A stretch of 64,000 bases of DNA from Luteibacter sp. UNCMF331Sha3.1 (GCF_900109915.1 NZ_FOBU01000002.1:761170-825169), one strand, 5' to 3'; numbered from the stretch's first letter, positions 35,686 through 44,769 are shown. Notes: a model not told the origin generated them from the letters alone. A program made the numbers and translations.

Positions 35686-36999
35686 TCAGGGGTGGTGGCC
35701 CGCGACTTCCTGCATGCGCGTTCCGTCGAGCAGGCGTTCGCTGCCGAAAACACACGCGAAGGTCGAGCCCTTGCCCGGCTCGCTCTCGATCGACAGGCGC
35801 GCCTGGTGCAGGTTGAGCACGTGCTTGACGATGGACAGGCCTAGCCCGGTACCGCCGGAGTCGCGCGAGCGGCTCGACGAGACGCGGTAGAATCGCTCGG
35901 TCAGGCGGGCGATGTGCGCGGCGGGGATGCCGAAGCCGGAATCCTGCACCGCGAAGCGCGCGCCGTCTTCCGTGGCCGACCAGCGGATCGCGATGCGACC
36001 GCCGGTCGGCGTGTATCGCACGGCATTGCTGACGAGGTTCGAGAACGCGCTGTGCAGGTCCTTCGGCGAACCCAGCACGTCGTAGGACGTGCCGATGTCG
36101 AGGGTCACCGCGTGACGTCCCTGGCTCAGTGCCTCGGCTTCCTTACGAAGGCTGGCGAGCAGGGGCACCATCTGCACCTGCTCGTCGGCCACGTGGTCCT
36201 GGGTCTCGAGGCGAGAGAGCGTCAGGAGGTCTTCGACGATCTGTCCCATCCGCTTCGACTGCGCACGCATCTCGTCGAGCACCGGGGCGAGCTCGGGCAC
36301 GTCTTCCGGATCGAGCAGTTCGAGGTAGCCATGGATGACAGTCAACGGCGTGCGCAGCTCGTGCGACACGTTCGCCACGAAGTCGCGGCGGATCTGCTCG
36401 AGGCGCGTGAGGTGGCTCGTGTCGCGCGCCAGCAGCAGGCGCTGGCGGCTGCCGAAGGGCAGCAGCGTCGCTGTGACGTGGCGGTTCGGATGGTTGGGCG
36501 CCGTGACGTCGTTGAGCGGTTCACGCGCACCGTCGGCCAGCCAGCCGGCGAGTTCGGAATTGCGCAGCAGGTCTTCGATGAGGCGGCCGCGGTCGCGCGG
36601 ACGTTTGAGGCCCAGCAGGTCTTCGGCCGCGTGGTTGAACCAGCGCACATGCCACGAGTGGTCAAGGAGGACCACGGCGTCGGGCAGGGTTCCGGCCGCG
36701 CTGCGCAGGTCGCGCAGGCGTGAAGCGATTCGGCGGGTGCGGGTCATCAGACGGTCATGTTCGGGGCGGGTCGACGCGGACGACTGCAACATTGGCCGCG
36801 TTTTATGACGGAACAGCGACAGCAGCACGACGATTTCCAGCAGCGCGACGAGGGTCACGGCGGACAGCGTCGCGCCCACGAGCGTGCCCACCGCGACACC
36901 CATGAGGAGCAGGGCGATACATGCGGCGGGGAGTCGCCAGCTGGCGAGGAAGCGGTCGAGCATGGGCGGGGCCGGTGACGGTCTGGTGGTATGCACCAT
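35686..36999 (-). CDS. phoR: Phosphate regulon sensor kinase PhoR
   Basis: 437 residues. Two membrane helices (about 22-65), a linker, a PAS domain (about 95-185, PDAVVLLDHSWHVRWFNHAAEDLLG), HisKA with FVANVSHELRTPLTVIHGYLE (phospho-His at about 215) and HATPase with NLVSNAVRYTPTGG, DSGFGIP and GGTGLGLSIVKHVL. It senses phosphate through the Pst-PhoU system and phosphorylates PhoB. ATG at 36999 lies 22 nt after the phoB stop; an alternative ATG at 36963 would lose 12 residues. The pst genes and phoU are not in the window. Confidence 0.92.
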   Translation of the reverse strand: MVHTTRPSPAPPMLDRFLASWRLPAACIALLLMGVAVGTLVGATLSAVTLVALLEIVVLLSLFRHKTRPMLQSSASTRPEHDRLMTRTRRIASRLRDLRSAAGTLPDAVVLLDHSWHVRWFNHAAEDLLGLKRPRDRGRLIEDLLRNSELAGWLADGAREPLNDVTAPNHPNRHVTATLLPFGSRQRLLLARDTSHLTRLEQIRRDFVANVSHELRTPLTVIHGYLELLDPEDVPELAPVLDEMRAQSKRMGQIVEDLLTLSRLETQDHVADEQVQMVPLLASLRKEAEALSQGRHAVTLDIGTSYDVLGSPKDLHSAFSNLVSNAVRYTPTGGRIAIRWSATEDGARFAVQDSGFGIPAAHIARLTERFYRVSSSRSRDSGGTGLGLSIVKHVLNLHQARLSIESEPGKGSTFACVFGSERLLDGTRMQEVAGHHP

Positions 37000-37021
37000 A
37001 ACGCGCCCGGCCCGCGAATGG

Positions 37022-37711
37022 TCAGGTATTGGCGGAGAACCGGTAGCCGGCGCCGCGAACGGTCTGGACCATGTCGTCCAGCTTCCACGGTTCCAGCGTC
37101 TTGCGCAGGCGACGGATGTGGACGTCGACGGTGCGCTCCTCCACGTACACGCTGCCGCCCCAGACATGATCCAGCAACTGGGCGCGCGAATAGACGCGCT
37201 CCGGATGGGTCATGAAGAAGAACAGCAAGCGGTATTCCGTGGGGCCGATCGGCACGGCGTCCTCGCCGGCGAACACCCGGTGCGCGGGGCCGTCGATGCG
37301 CAGGCCGCCGAGTTCGACCACGCCGGAGCCGTCGTCGCCCTGGCTGCGCCGCAGCACCGCCTTGATGCGGGCGATGAGCTCGCGGGTGGAAAACGGCTTG
37401 ATGACGTAGTCGTCGACGCCGGCCTCCAGGCCGTTCACGCGATCCATTTCCTCGCCGCGGGCGGTGAGCATGATGATCGGGATTTCGCGGGAGAGTTCTT
37501 CCCGACGCAGGCGGCGGGCGAGTTCCAGTCCGCTCGTGCCCGGCAGCATCCAGTCCAGCAGGATCAGATCGGGCACCTTTTCGGAGATGGCCATCTGGGC
37601 GGCGCGGGCGTCCGCGGCGTGAGCCGCGTCCATGCCTGCTTTACGGAGCGCGAAGGCGACCATGTCGCGAATCGAAGCCTCGTCTTCCACGATAAGGATG
37701 CGTTTGTGCAC
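37022..37711 (-). CDS. phoB: Phosphate regulon response regulator PhoB
   Basis: 229 residues: receiver domain with acidic pair ([10 protein letters not shown]), phospho-acceptor Asp in [13 protein letters not shown] (about residue 53), Thr in [10 protein letters not shown] and Lys in [13 protein letters not shown]; then an OmpR-type winged helix ([26 protein letters not shown]). Activates genes for phosphate uptake and use. Start GTG at 37711 ([12 protein letters not shown]). A half-conserved pair of Pho-box-like repeats lies upstream at 37770-37785 (9-bp phase, not 11). First gene of a probable eight-gene unit. Confidence 0.94.
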   Translation of the reverse strand: MHKRILIVEDEASIRDMVAFALRKAGMDAAHAADARAAQMAISEKVPDLILLDWMLPGTSGLELARRLRREELSREIPIIMLTARGEEMDRVNGLEAGVDDYVIKPFSTRELIARIKAVLRRSQGDDGSGVVELGGLRIDGPAHRVFAGEDAVPIGPTEYRLLFFFMTHPERVYSRAQLLDHVWGGSVYVEERTVDVHIRRLRKTLEPWKLDDMVQTVRGAGYRFSANT

Positions 37712-37807
37712 GCTGGGGCCGCTCGTTGGCTATGACGGTCATATTGCAGCCATGCAGTGTTACACCGCAATGACAATCGTCACAATCGTCGTCCGGCCGT
37801 GCCGGCG

Positions 37808-39424
37808 CTACTGGCTGCGGCCGTCCGGATTGTCGTCGGTGCTGACCCGTCGTTTGCGCAATTCCAGCAACAAGGGGGTCAGATCGCTGATACGAGCCTG
37901 GATACGCGATCGCTGGTAATAATCGAGGTCGTCGCGCTTCAGCAGGCGGCGCAGCTGTTCCATGGCGTCGAAGGGGCGCCCGGCGAGGTAGGCGCTGTCG
38001 GCATAGGCTTCGGCCGCGCGGACGGTGTCCCCCGAGCGCTCGCTGGCGCGGGCGAACGTGCGGAAGATTTCCGGATCGTCGCTGTCGTCGAGCATCGGCC
38101 GGAGCAGGGTGGTGGCCGTGCGCGCGTCGTCCGAGCGGCCGGTGTCCGCGAGCGCCTTCGCATAGCCGAGCGTCACCGCCCGGTTGCGCGGGGAATTGGC
38201 ATGCAGCGCCTTGTAGATCGCCATGGCGTCGCCGTGGCGGCCGGCATCGACGTAAGCGTCGGCCAGGGCCAGCCGGATCACGACGTTGTCGGGCTGCTGC
38301 GCGAGCAGGGGCTGAAGGACGCCGACCGCTTGCGTGCCGTGGTTCGTACGGGTCAGCGCCAGCGCGTAGCCATAGCGATTGGCGGCCGTGTCGAAGTCCT
38401 TGCGTTCGAGATTCGTCGCGTAATACGACGTCAGCTTCTGCAGGTCGCCCGAGAGCACGCGGACCCGTTCGCGCATCAGCGCGTAGGTGTCGCCCAGGCT
38501 GTCCTTCGGCGCCTTCGCGGTCGCGGCCATCAGGGTCGTCGGGTCCTTCACGTAGAGCACGGGAGCGGTGCTCTTTTCCCAGCTGGCCTTGTCGATGGTG
38601 GGCAGTTTCGGTCGGTTGGCCATGCGTTCCTGGAGCACGCGCGCCCGCGCCTTCGCGTCGCTGATGCGCGCGAGCGTCACCGGGTGGGTCTGCAGCAGCG
38701 CGGGCAGGGCTTCTTCGCCTTCGCCGACGCGCATGGTGTCCTGCATGCGGCCGAAGAAGTCGGCCATCGCGTCGGGATCGTAGCCGGCGTTCGCCAGCGT
38801 CTGGATGCCCACGCGATCGGCCTCGATCTCGTCCTTGCGGGTGAAGTTGATCTGCCGCTGCATCAGCAGCCCCTGGCCGCCCATCAGCACGGCGGGCGCC
38901 GCGTCGCCCGCGCCGCCCCCCGCGCCGGCCGCGATGGCGCCCAGCAGCACCAGCGCCATGAGCGGCGCGTTCTTCTTGGAATCCTCGAATGCCCGGTACA
39001 GGTGGTTCTGGGAGATGTGACCGATTTCGTGGGCGATCACGCCCGCCAGTTCGCCCTCGCTGGTGGTGATGTCGATCAGGCCGGCGTTGACGCCGATGTA
39101 GCCGCCCGGGGCCGCGAAGGCGTTGATCGCCGTGTCGCGGACGATGAAGAACTGAAAGTGGTCCTTCGGCCGGTCGCTGGCGGCGACGAGACGGAACCCC
39201 AGGTCGTTGATGTACTGGTCCAGCAGCGCGTCGTCGACCGTGAGGTCGAGCGCATGCATCTGGCGGAGCATCATCGCGCCGTACTGGTCGGCCTCGCGGG
39301 GGCTGATCAGGGCGTTGGCCGAGCTGCCCAGATCCGGCAGGCGAATGCTGTCCTGGGCGCCGGCGACGAAGGTCGCGAGCGCGAGGGCGGCGGTCAGGGC
39401 GAGGCGGGGAAAGGGCAGGGGCAT
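37808..39424 (-). CDS. Exported M48 metalloprotease with TPR repeats, BepA-like
   Basis: 538 residues: signal peptide (RLALTAALALATFVAGA), M48 peptidase domain with zinc motif VIAHEIGHISQNH (HExxH, about residue 137) and the third ligand in FTRKDEIEADRVGIQTL, and a C-terminal TPR array (about 330-515: QAVGVLQPLLAQQPDNVVIRLALAD, GDAMAIYKALHANSPRN). E. coli BepA (YfgC) has the same layout; it degrades stalled LptD and binds BAM in the periplasm. The long C-terminal tail (about 520-538) is polar. Divergent from grx; convergent with nothing. Confidence 0.88.
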   Translation of the reverse strand: MPLPFPRLALTAALALATFVAGAQDSIRLPDLGSSANALISPREADQYGAMMLRQMHALDLTVDDALLDQYINDLGFRLVAASDRPKDHFQFFIVRDTAINAFAAPGGYIGVNAGLIDITTSEGELAGVIAHEIGHISQNHLYRAFEDSKKNAPLMALVLLGAIAAGAGGGAGDAAPAVLMGGQGLLMQRQINFTRKDEIEADRVGIQTLANAGYDPDAMADFFGRMQDTMRVGEGEEALPALLQTHPVTLARISDAKARARVLQERMANRPKLPTIDKASWEKSTAPVLYVKDPTTLMAATAKAPKDSLGDTYALMRERVRVLSGDLQKLTSYYATNLERKDFDTAANRYGYALALTRTNHGTQAVGVLQPLLAQQPDNVVIRLALADAYVDAGRHGDAMAIYKALHANSPRNRAVTLGYAKALADTGRSDDARTATTLLRPMLDDSDDPEIFRTFARASERSGDTVRAAEAYADSAYLAGRPFDAMEQLRRLLKRDDLDYYQRSRIQARISDLTPLLLELRKRRVSTDDNPDGRSQ

Positions 39425-39580
39425 AAGTCGAAGGACGATACCATCACCGAACGGTGAGTTGACTTGCACGCGCCGGGCGCTGGGATCGGTGAGACCACGG
39501 TGGCGTGCCACGGTTCCGCGTGCCTTGTAAAATCCGGCATCCAACGCCATTTTGCGACTATCCGGTTTCAGGAAACACCC

Positions 39581-39850
39581 ATGTCCACCCCCGACATCAC
39601 CATCTATTCCACCGCCGTCTGCCCCTACTGCGTGGCCGCCAAGAACCTGCTGAAGGCCAAGGGCCTCGCGTGGAACGAGGTCCGCATCGACACCGATCCC
39701 GCCCAGCGCGACATCATGCTGGAGAAGAGCGGCGGCCGCCGCACGGTGCCGCAGATCTTCATCAACGGCACCCATGTCGGCGGTTTCGACGACCTCGCCG
39801 CGGCCGATCGCAGTGGCCGCCTGGCGGAAATCCTCGGAGCGGCTCACTGA
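39581..39850 (+). CDS. grxC: Glutaredoxin 3
   Basis: 89 residues. CPYC redox motif at about residues 14-17 (YSTAVCPYCVAAKNLL), cis-Pro site TVPQIFINGTHVGGFDDL, glutathione-binding residues typical of GrxC. A dithiol disulfide reductase of the cytoplasm. The ATG at 39581 begins MSTPDITIYS; GGAAAC upstream is a weak RBS. The stop overlaps the next start by one base (TGATG), so the pair is translationally coupled. Confidence 0.92.
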   Translation: MSTPDITIYSTAVCPYCVAAKNLLKAKGLAWNEVRIDTDPAQRDIMLEKSGGRRTVPQIFINGTHVGGFDDLAAADRSGRLAEILGAAH

Positions 39851-40239
39851 TGGCCGACAAGCGCGTCGAGGAATTCACCGCGTTCCGCCAGCGCATGAAC
39901 GAGCGGATCCTGGGTGAAGACAACCAGGTGGTGCGGCGCTTCTTCGCACTGGACACCCAGACGTACCGCGCCGGCGCCCTCGACGTGAAGACCAAGGAGA
40001 TGCTGGGCCTGGTCGCGTCGATGGTGCTGCGCTGCGACGACTGCATCAGCTACCACGTCGCGCAGTGCAAGGAAGCCGGGGTGAATCGCGACGAATTCTT
40101 CGAGGTTTTCAGCGTCGGCCTCGTGGTGGGCGGCTCGATCGTCATTCCCCACCTGCGCCGCGCCGTGGACTTCCTGGATTCGCTGGAAGGCGAGGCGCCG
40201 GCCGACCCGGCCGCCTGCGAAGACCATCCGGCTGCCTGA
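39850..40239 (+). CDS. AhpD-like carboxymuconolactone decarboxylase-family protein
   Basis: 129 residues, all-helical CMD fold. It keeps the AhpD redox pattern: KTKEMLGLVASMVLRCDDCISYHVAQC, with CxxC then H six residues after the first Cys. In AhpD this site reduces a lipoylated partner for peroxide detoxification; true CMDs lack the Cys pair. Coupling to glutaredoxin (shared stop/start) supports a thiol redox role. The C-terminal 20 residues are acidic. Partner peroxidase not in the immediate neighbourhood. Confidence 0.82.
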   Translation: MADKRVEEFTAFRQRMNERILGEDNQVVRRFFALDTQTYRAGALDVKTKEMLGLVASMVLRCDDCISYHVAQCKEAGVNRDEFFEVFSVGLVVGGSIVIPHLRRAVDFLDSLEGEAPADPAACEDHPAA

Positions 40240-40292
40240 GGCGGCCGGAACGAGGCCCCGAACGGGGGCGAACCTTGAAGGAAGCGGGCCGG

Positions 40293-40317
40293 ATCGCCGA
40301 TAATTAGGCGATTTTTC
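40293..40317 (+). terminator. Terminator after the grx operon
   Basis: Stem ATCGCC/GGCGAT with an 8-nt loop followed by TTTTTC, 54 nt past the AhpD-like stop and before icd. Confidence 0.6.
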
Positions 40318-40375
40318 TCCCCGCGCGCACCCCTCGCGCGCTTATGCGACCCGCTTCCCTTCAGGAGTTACCCCC

Positions 40376-41398
40376 ATGAGCAAGACCATTGCCGTGATCC
40401 CCGGCGACGGCATCGGCCCCGAAATCATGGACGCGACCATCCGCGTCCTCGATGCGCTCGACTGCGGTCTGACCTACGACTACGTGGATGCCGGCGTGGT
40501 GGCGCTCGAGAAGCACGGCGACCTCCTGCCGCAGGCGACGATCGAGGCCATCGCGAAGCACAAGGTGGCGCTCAAAGGCCCGCTGACCACGCCGATCGGC
40601 GGTGGCTTCACGTCGATCAACGTCACGCTGCGTCGCAAGTTCGATCTCTACGCCAACGTGCGTCCGGCGATCAGCTTCCCGGGCACCAAGGCGCGCTACG
40701 ACAACATCGACATCATCACCGTTCGCGAGAACACGATGGGCGCGTACATGGCCGAGGGCCAGACGCGCGAAGGCACCGGCGAGAACGAAGTCGCCGTGTC
40801 GGTCATCCGCAACACCCGTCCGGGCATGGAGCGCATCTGCCGCTACGGCTTCGAGATGGCGCGCCAGAAGGGCCGCAAGAAGGTCACGGCCGTGCACAAG
40901 GCCAACATCATGAAGACCTCGTCGGGCCTGTTCCTCGACGTGGCGCGCGAAGTGGCGAAGGATTTCCCGGATCTCGAGTTCCAGGAAATGATCGTCGACA
41001 ACGCCTGCATGCAGCTGGTGATGAACCCCTACCAGTTCGACGTGATCGTCACCACGAACCTCTTCGGCGACATCCTCTCCGACCTCTGTGCCGGTCTCGT
41101 CGGCGGCCTGGGCCTCGCCCCGGGTGCCAACATCGGCAAGGACGCGGCGATCTTCGAGGCCGTCCACGGCTCCGCGCCGGACATCGCCGGCCAGAAGAAG
41201 GCCAACCCGTGCGCGCTGCTGCTCGCCGCCGCCGACATGCTCGACCACCTTGGCATGGTCGCCAAGGGCACGCGCCTGCGCGCCGCGATCAGCGACGTGA
41301 TGAACGCCCGCGATCGCACCACGCCGGACGTCGGCGGCACCGGTACCACCGACACCTTCGGCGACGCGATCGTCGAACGCATCAAGGCCACGGCCTGA
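40376..41398 (+). CDS. icd: NAD-dependent isocitrate dehydrogenase
   Basis: 340 residues. The short, IMDH-like class of isocitrate dehydrogenase that uses NAD, converting isocitrate to 2-oxoglutarate in the TCA cycle. [14 protein letters not shown] at the start, [16 protein letters not shown] with substrate Arg residues, [30 protein letters not shown] (catalytic Lys), and [15 protein letters not shown]. Asp in place of Lys/Tyr phosphate-binding residues predicts NAD use, as reported for Xanthomonas; that part is by family knowledge. Good terminator follows. AGGAG lies upstream of the ATG. Confidence 0.93.
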   Translation: MSKTIAVIPGDGIGPEIMDATIRVLDALDCGLTYDYVDAGVVALEKHGDLLPQATIEAIAKHKVALKGPLTTPIGGGFTSINVTLRRKFDLYANVRPAISFPGTKARYDNIDIITVRENTMGAYMAEGQTREGTGENEVAVSVIRNTRPGMERICRYGFEMARQKGRKKVTAVHKANIMKTSSGLFLDVAREVAKDFPDLEFQEMIVDNACMQLVMNPYQFDVIVTTNLFGDILSDLCAGLVGGLGLAPGANIGKDAAIFEAVHGSAPDIAGQKKANPCALLLAAADMLDHLGMVAKGTRLRAAISDVMNARDRTTPDVGGTGTTDTFGDAIVERIKATA

Positions 41399-41403
41399 TG
41401 CAG

Positions 41404-41434
41404 AAAACCCCGCCGGATGGCGGGGTTTTTTTTT
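41404..41434 (+). terminator. Strong Rho-independent terminator of icd
   Basis: AACCCCGCC/GGCGGGGTT stem with loop GGAT and nine T residues right after, 6 nt past the icd stop. The run of A at its 5' side means it could also end the convergent lpxO transcript. Confidence 0.92.
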
Positions 41435-41468
41435 GCCGGCAAAGGCTGCGTTCCGGTGCGGAAGCCGC

Positions 41469-42419
41469 TTAACCGCGGAAGAAGGGGTAGGGGGCCAGGA
41501 AGATCAGCCACACCATCAGCACGATGCCGATGTACTTCACGATGCGGAAGAGCTTCGGATTGGCCTTCTTGAAACGGCGGGTGCGCTCGCGACCACGCTG
41601 GTTCAGGGCGAACATCCGGTTGACGAAACCGACCTGCTCGCCGCCATCGTCGCTGTTGGGCGATGCGGTGATCGAGCCCATGAACGCGCCCACGCGCTTG
41701 TTGATCGCCGTCATCAGGCCGCTCTTCAGCGGACGCTCCACGTCGGCGAACAGGATGACGCGGGTCTGGTCGGTGCGGTTCTCGGCCCAGTGCACGTACG
41801 TTTCGTCGAAGACGACGTCCTTGCCGTCGCGCCATGCGTGCATCTCTCCGTCGACGAAGATGCGGCAGTCGTCGGAGTTCGGTGTGATAAGGCCGAGATG
41901 GTAGCGAAGCGAGCCAGCGAACGGATCGCGATGCGGGTTGAGTTTGCTGCCGGGCGGAAGCAGCGCGAACATCGCGGCCTTCACGGACGGGATCGAGTTG
42001 AGCAGCTTCACCGTCTGCGGGCACAGCGCCTCGGCGGACGCCAGCGGCTCCCCGTACCACTTGAGATAGAAGCGCTTCCAGCCCTGCTTGAAGAACGAGT
42101 TGAACGACGCGTCGTTGTGCTTCTCCGCCGAGCGGATGTAGCCCTCGTCGAACAGATGCATGGCCTCCTCACGGATCGCCTGCCAGTTGTGCTGCAGCAG
42201 ATCCAGTTGGGGAAAGCCGCGCCGGTCGAGAATCGGCCGGGCCGGGACCGCCGAGAAGGCGTACATCAGCAGGTTGTACGGGGCGAAGATCGCCGAATGA
42301 TCCACCAGCTGGCGATCGAAACGCAGGCGCGAGCGCCCACGCAGATGCACCAGCAGCACGCACAGCGTGAACAGGATCAGGATGTAGAGGACGATGAAGC
42401 GCGGCCCGAGGAAATTCAT
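41469..42419 (-). CDS. lpxO: LpxO-like aspartyl/asparaginyl beta-hydroxylase-domain protein
   Basis: 316 residues: N-terminal helix ([18 protein letters not shown]) and a C-terminal hydrophobic segment ([23 protein letters not shown]), with the 2-oxoglutarate/Fe(II) dioxygenase domain between. Fe ligands: H and D in [17 protein letters not shown] (about residue 165) and His in [12 protein letters not shown] (about 209); Arg in [11 protein letters not shown] binds 2-oxoglutarate. LpxO hydroxylates the secondary acyl chain of lipid A at the inner membrane. I judge it LpxO-type rather than a peptide hydroxylase because of the two membrane segments. Convergent with icd. Confidence 0.82.
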   Translation of the reverse strand: MNFLGPRFIVLYILILFTLCVLLVHLRGRSRLRFDRQLVDHSAIFAPYNLLMYAFSAVPARPILDRRGFPQLDLLQHNWQAIREEAMHLFDEGYIRSAEKHNDASFNSFFKQGWKRFYLKWYGEPLASAEALCPQTVKLLNSIPSVKAAMFALLPPGSKLNPHRDPFAGSLRYHLGLITPNSDDCRIFVDGEMHAWRDGKDVVFDETYVHWAENRTDQTRVILFADVERPLKSGLMTAINKRVGAFMGSITASPNSDDGGEQVGFVNRMFALNQRGRERTRRFKKANPKLFRIVKYIGIVLMVWLIFLAPYPFFRG

Positions 42420-42538
42420 GGGGTTGGACTCGACGATGACAGGCGATACATGCGGCCCGGACGGCCGGTATCAACGCCGATAGGATACTCCCGACACCGT
42501 TTCGGGGCACGCGTGCGGGGGCCTTCCCCCGATGTGGT

Positions 42539-42942
42539 CGCCGTGGATACCGGCGTACGCCGGTATGACGAGCAGTGCGGGCAAGGGCTGGCCTCGGTGT
42601 ACGCCACCCCTCACCGTCGTACCGGTGTACGCCGGTACCCACGTCCCCGGTCTTCATCCGGGCGGAACTGAGGGTTTTCATGCACGTGCTCGCCGTGGAT
42701 ACCGGCGTACGCCGGTATGACGAGCAATGCGGGCACAGGCTTGCCCCGGTCGACGTCAGCCCTCACCGTACCCACATCCCCGGTCTTCATCCGGGCGGAA
42801 CTGAGGGTTTTCATGCACGTGCTCGCCGTGGATACCGGCGTACGCCGGTATGACGAGCAATGCGGGCACAGGCTTGCCCCGGTCGACGTCAGCCCTCACC
42901 GTCGTACCGGCGCATGCCGGTACCCACGTCCCCGACCTGAAG
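42539..42942. repeat. Tandem array of three palindromic-repeat units
   Basis: Three head-to-tail units at 42539-42690 (152 bp), 42691-42823 (133 bp) and 42824-about 42942 (partial). Each starts CGCCGTGGATACCGGCGTAC with palindrome ATACCGGCGTACGCCGGTAT at 42547-42566, 42699-42718 and 42832-42851. Units 1 and 3 carry a second palindrome near 42619-42638 and about 42902-42921; unit 2 has lost it by a 19-nt deletion. Related to the repeat at 22066-22538. The 119 bp before the array (42420-42538) hold the lpxO promoter region, with nothing else evident. Confidence 0.9.
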
Positions 42943-42950
42943 GCGAAGCA

Positions 42951-43248
42951 TCACAAGAGAGAATCGTACAGGTCGTGCCAGTCGGGGTTACCGGCTTCGA
43001 TGAGTTCGAGCTTCCACGCGCGACGCCAGCGCTTGAGCGCTTTCTCACGAAGGATGGCCGACTCCATGGTCACGTGTTGCTCGTACCACACGAGGCGATC
43101 GACGGAGTAGCGTCTTGTGAAACCGACGACGTCGGCATGCCTGTGCTGCCATACGCGTCGAACGAGCGCGCTGGTGACGCCGACGTAGAGAGTGCCCCGG
43201 TAGCCGCTGGCCAAGGAGGTACACGCAAGGATTCCGTTCCACCGTCAC
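42951..43248 (-). pseudogene. Small GIY-YIG nuclease-superfamily gene with a frameshift
   Basis: Read on the minus strand, one frame gives MTVERNPCVYLL and the next frame continues ASGYRGTLYVGVTS ... HDLYDSLL. Together they rebuild the usual small GIY-YIG protein (CVYLLASGYRGTLYVGVTS is its expected start). CTCCTTGGCC at about 43210-43218 has one base too many; CTCCTGGCC would restore the frame. Otherwise intact: ALVRRVWQHR, WYEQHVTMESAILREKALKRWRR. The downstream frame alone has only a TTG start and lacks the first strand. It is a recent pseudogene, a sequencing error or, less likely, a frameshifting site. Confidence 0.75.
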
Positions 43249-43261
43249 GCTCCCGAAGTGA

Positions 43262-43288
43262 ACGGCGCGAGCGTCGTGCTCGCGCCGT
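43262..43288. terminator. Hairpin between phoH and the GIY-YIG remnant
   Basis: Perfect 11-bp stem ACGGCGCGAGC/GCTCGCGCCGT with loop GTCGT, 10 nt past the PIN-PhoH stop on the minus strand. No T run, so it may be a processed 3' end rather than an intrinsic terminator. Confidence 0.5.
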
Positions 43289-43298
43289 CGCTACGGTA

Positions 43299-44687
43299 CT
43301 ACAGCGCTTCCGACGCGAAGTCGGCCAGTCGCGAACGTTCGCCGCGCTTCAGCGTGATGTGGCCGGAGTGGGCCCATAGCTTGAAGCGATCGACCGCGTA
43401 GGTCAGGCCGGAAGTGGTTTCGGTGAGGTACGGCGTATCGATCTGTTCCACATTGCCGAGGCACACGATCTTCGTGCCTGGGCCCGCACGAGTGATCAGC
43501 GTCTTCATCTGCTTCGGCGTCAGGTTCTGCGCCTCGTCGATGATGAGGTAGCGGCTCAGGAAGGTGCGTCCGCGCATGAAGTTGAGCGAGCGGATCTTCA
43601 CGCGCGAGGCAAGCAGGTCGTTGGTGGCCTGACGACCCCACGAACCGCCTTCCTCCGGATTAGCCAGCACCTCCAGGTTGTCGGTGAGGGCGCCCATCCA
43701 GGGCGTCATCTTTTCTTCCTCGGTGCCCGGCAGGAAGCCGATGTCCTCGCCGACGGATACCGTCGCGCGCGTCATGATGATCTCGCGATAGCGCTGCTGG
43801 TCCATGACCTGCGCGAGGCCCGCGGCGAGAGCGAGCAGCGTCTTGCCCGTGCCGGCCGTGCCGAGGAGCGTGACGAAGTCGACGTCGGGATCCATCAGGA
43901 GGTTCAGTGCGAAATTCTGCTCGCGATTGCGCGCCGAGATGCCCCATACGCCGTGCGCCGCGTGGCTGTGATCGTCGAGCAGCACGAGCCTCGCCTTGCG
44001 ATCGTCCTCGTCGCCGCGGATCTCGAGCACGCGCAGCTCGACGTCGTTCTCGCCGGGCATGTACAGGCACTGGTTCGGATACCAGAGCTCGTCCTCGTGC
44101 ACGTCGAGCTCGTAGAACGTGCGACCGCGCTCGTTCCACGAACGCACTTCCGGATGGCGATTCCAGAAGTCTTCCGGCAGCGCGTCGGAACCCGTGAAGA
44201 GCAGGGCGAAATCGTCGAGCGCGCGATCGTTCTCGTAATCCTCCGCGGTGATGCCGTAGATGGACGCCTTGATGCGGAGGTTGATGTCCTTGCTGACGAG
44301 GATGACCGGACGATCGGGGTACTGATCGCGCAGGTCGATGACGGACGCGAGGATCTGGTTGTCGGCCTTGCCGTTGCCGTGACTGGTGCGCTGCTGGAAG
44401 AACAGGCGCCCCACGGCGCCGCGCTTCAGCTTCACGCCCTGCGGATTGATCAGTTCGAGTCCTTCGCGGACACCGTGACCACCGCCGCGCTCGATCAGTT
44501 CGTTGAGGAAGCGACTGACCTGGCGGCCGTTGCGCGAGACTTCGGATCCGCCTTTCTTCTTCTCGTCCAGTTCCTCCAGCACCGTCATCGGTATGAACAC
44601 GTCGTGTTCCTCGAAGCGGAACAGCGACGTGGGGTCGTGCAGCAGCACGTTGGTGTCGAGGGCGTAGATGCGCTTGCTTCCGGTCAT
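43299..44687 (-). CDS. PIN-PhoH fusion ATPase (PhoH2 type)
   Basis: 462 residues. N-terminal PIN ribonuclease domain: YALDTNVLLHDP (first acidic residue, residues 8-19), VLEELDEKKKG, and VILVSKDINLRIKA (about 150). C-terminal PhoH ATPase (about 245-462) with Walker A LLGTAGTGKTLLALA, Walker B YLIIDEAQNL and the family block MTRATVSVGEDIGFLPGT. PhoH2 proteins are RNA helicase/RNase enzymes in mycobacteria; in proteobacteria the role is unclear. The gene keeps both domains intact. It is separated from bcp by 82 bp containing a CCCGGCCG/CGGCCGGG hairpin. Confidence 0.9.
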   Translation of the reverse strand: MTGSKRIYALDTNVLLHDPTSLFRFEEHDVFIPMTVLEELDEKKKGGSEVSRNGRQVSRFLNELIERGGGHGVREGLELINPQGVKLKRGAVGRLFFQQRTSHGNGKADNQILASVIDLRDQYPDRPVILVSKDINLRIKASIYGITAEDYENDRALDDFALLFTGSDALPEDFWNRHPEVRSWNERGRTFYELDVHEDELWYPNQCLYMPGENDVELRVLEIRGDEDDRKARLVLLDDHSHAAHGVWGISARNREQNFALNLLMDPDVDFVTLLGTAGTGKTLLALAAGLAQVMDQQRYREIIMTRATVSVGEDIGFLPGTEEEKMTPWMGALTDNLEVLANPEEGGSWGRQATNDLLASRVKIRSLNFMRGRTFLSRYLIIDEAQNLTPKQMKTLITRAGPGTKIVCLGNVEQIDTPYLTETTSGLTYAVDRFKLWAHSGHITLKRGERSRLADFASEAL

Positions 44688-44769
44688 GCGGAAGTGACCT
44701 CATGCTGAGGTTGCAAAACCCGGCCGCACGGCGACGGCCGGGGGAGGGAGCCGCATGACGCGGTATCCG

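Noticed and set aside
37770-37785. Pho box upstream of phoB
   Set aside because: Two 7-bp half sites (ATGACAA and GTCACAA) are present but 9 bp apart in phase instead of 11, and no second pair is clear. Noted in the phoB entry only as a weak candidate.
42539-42942. Possible CRISPR array
   Set aside because: Units are 133-152 bp, the segments between palindromes are repeated rather than unique, and no cas genes are nearby.
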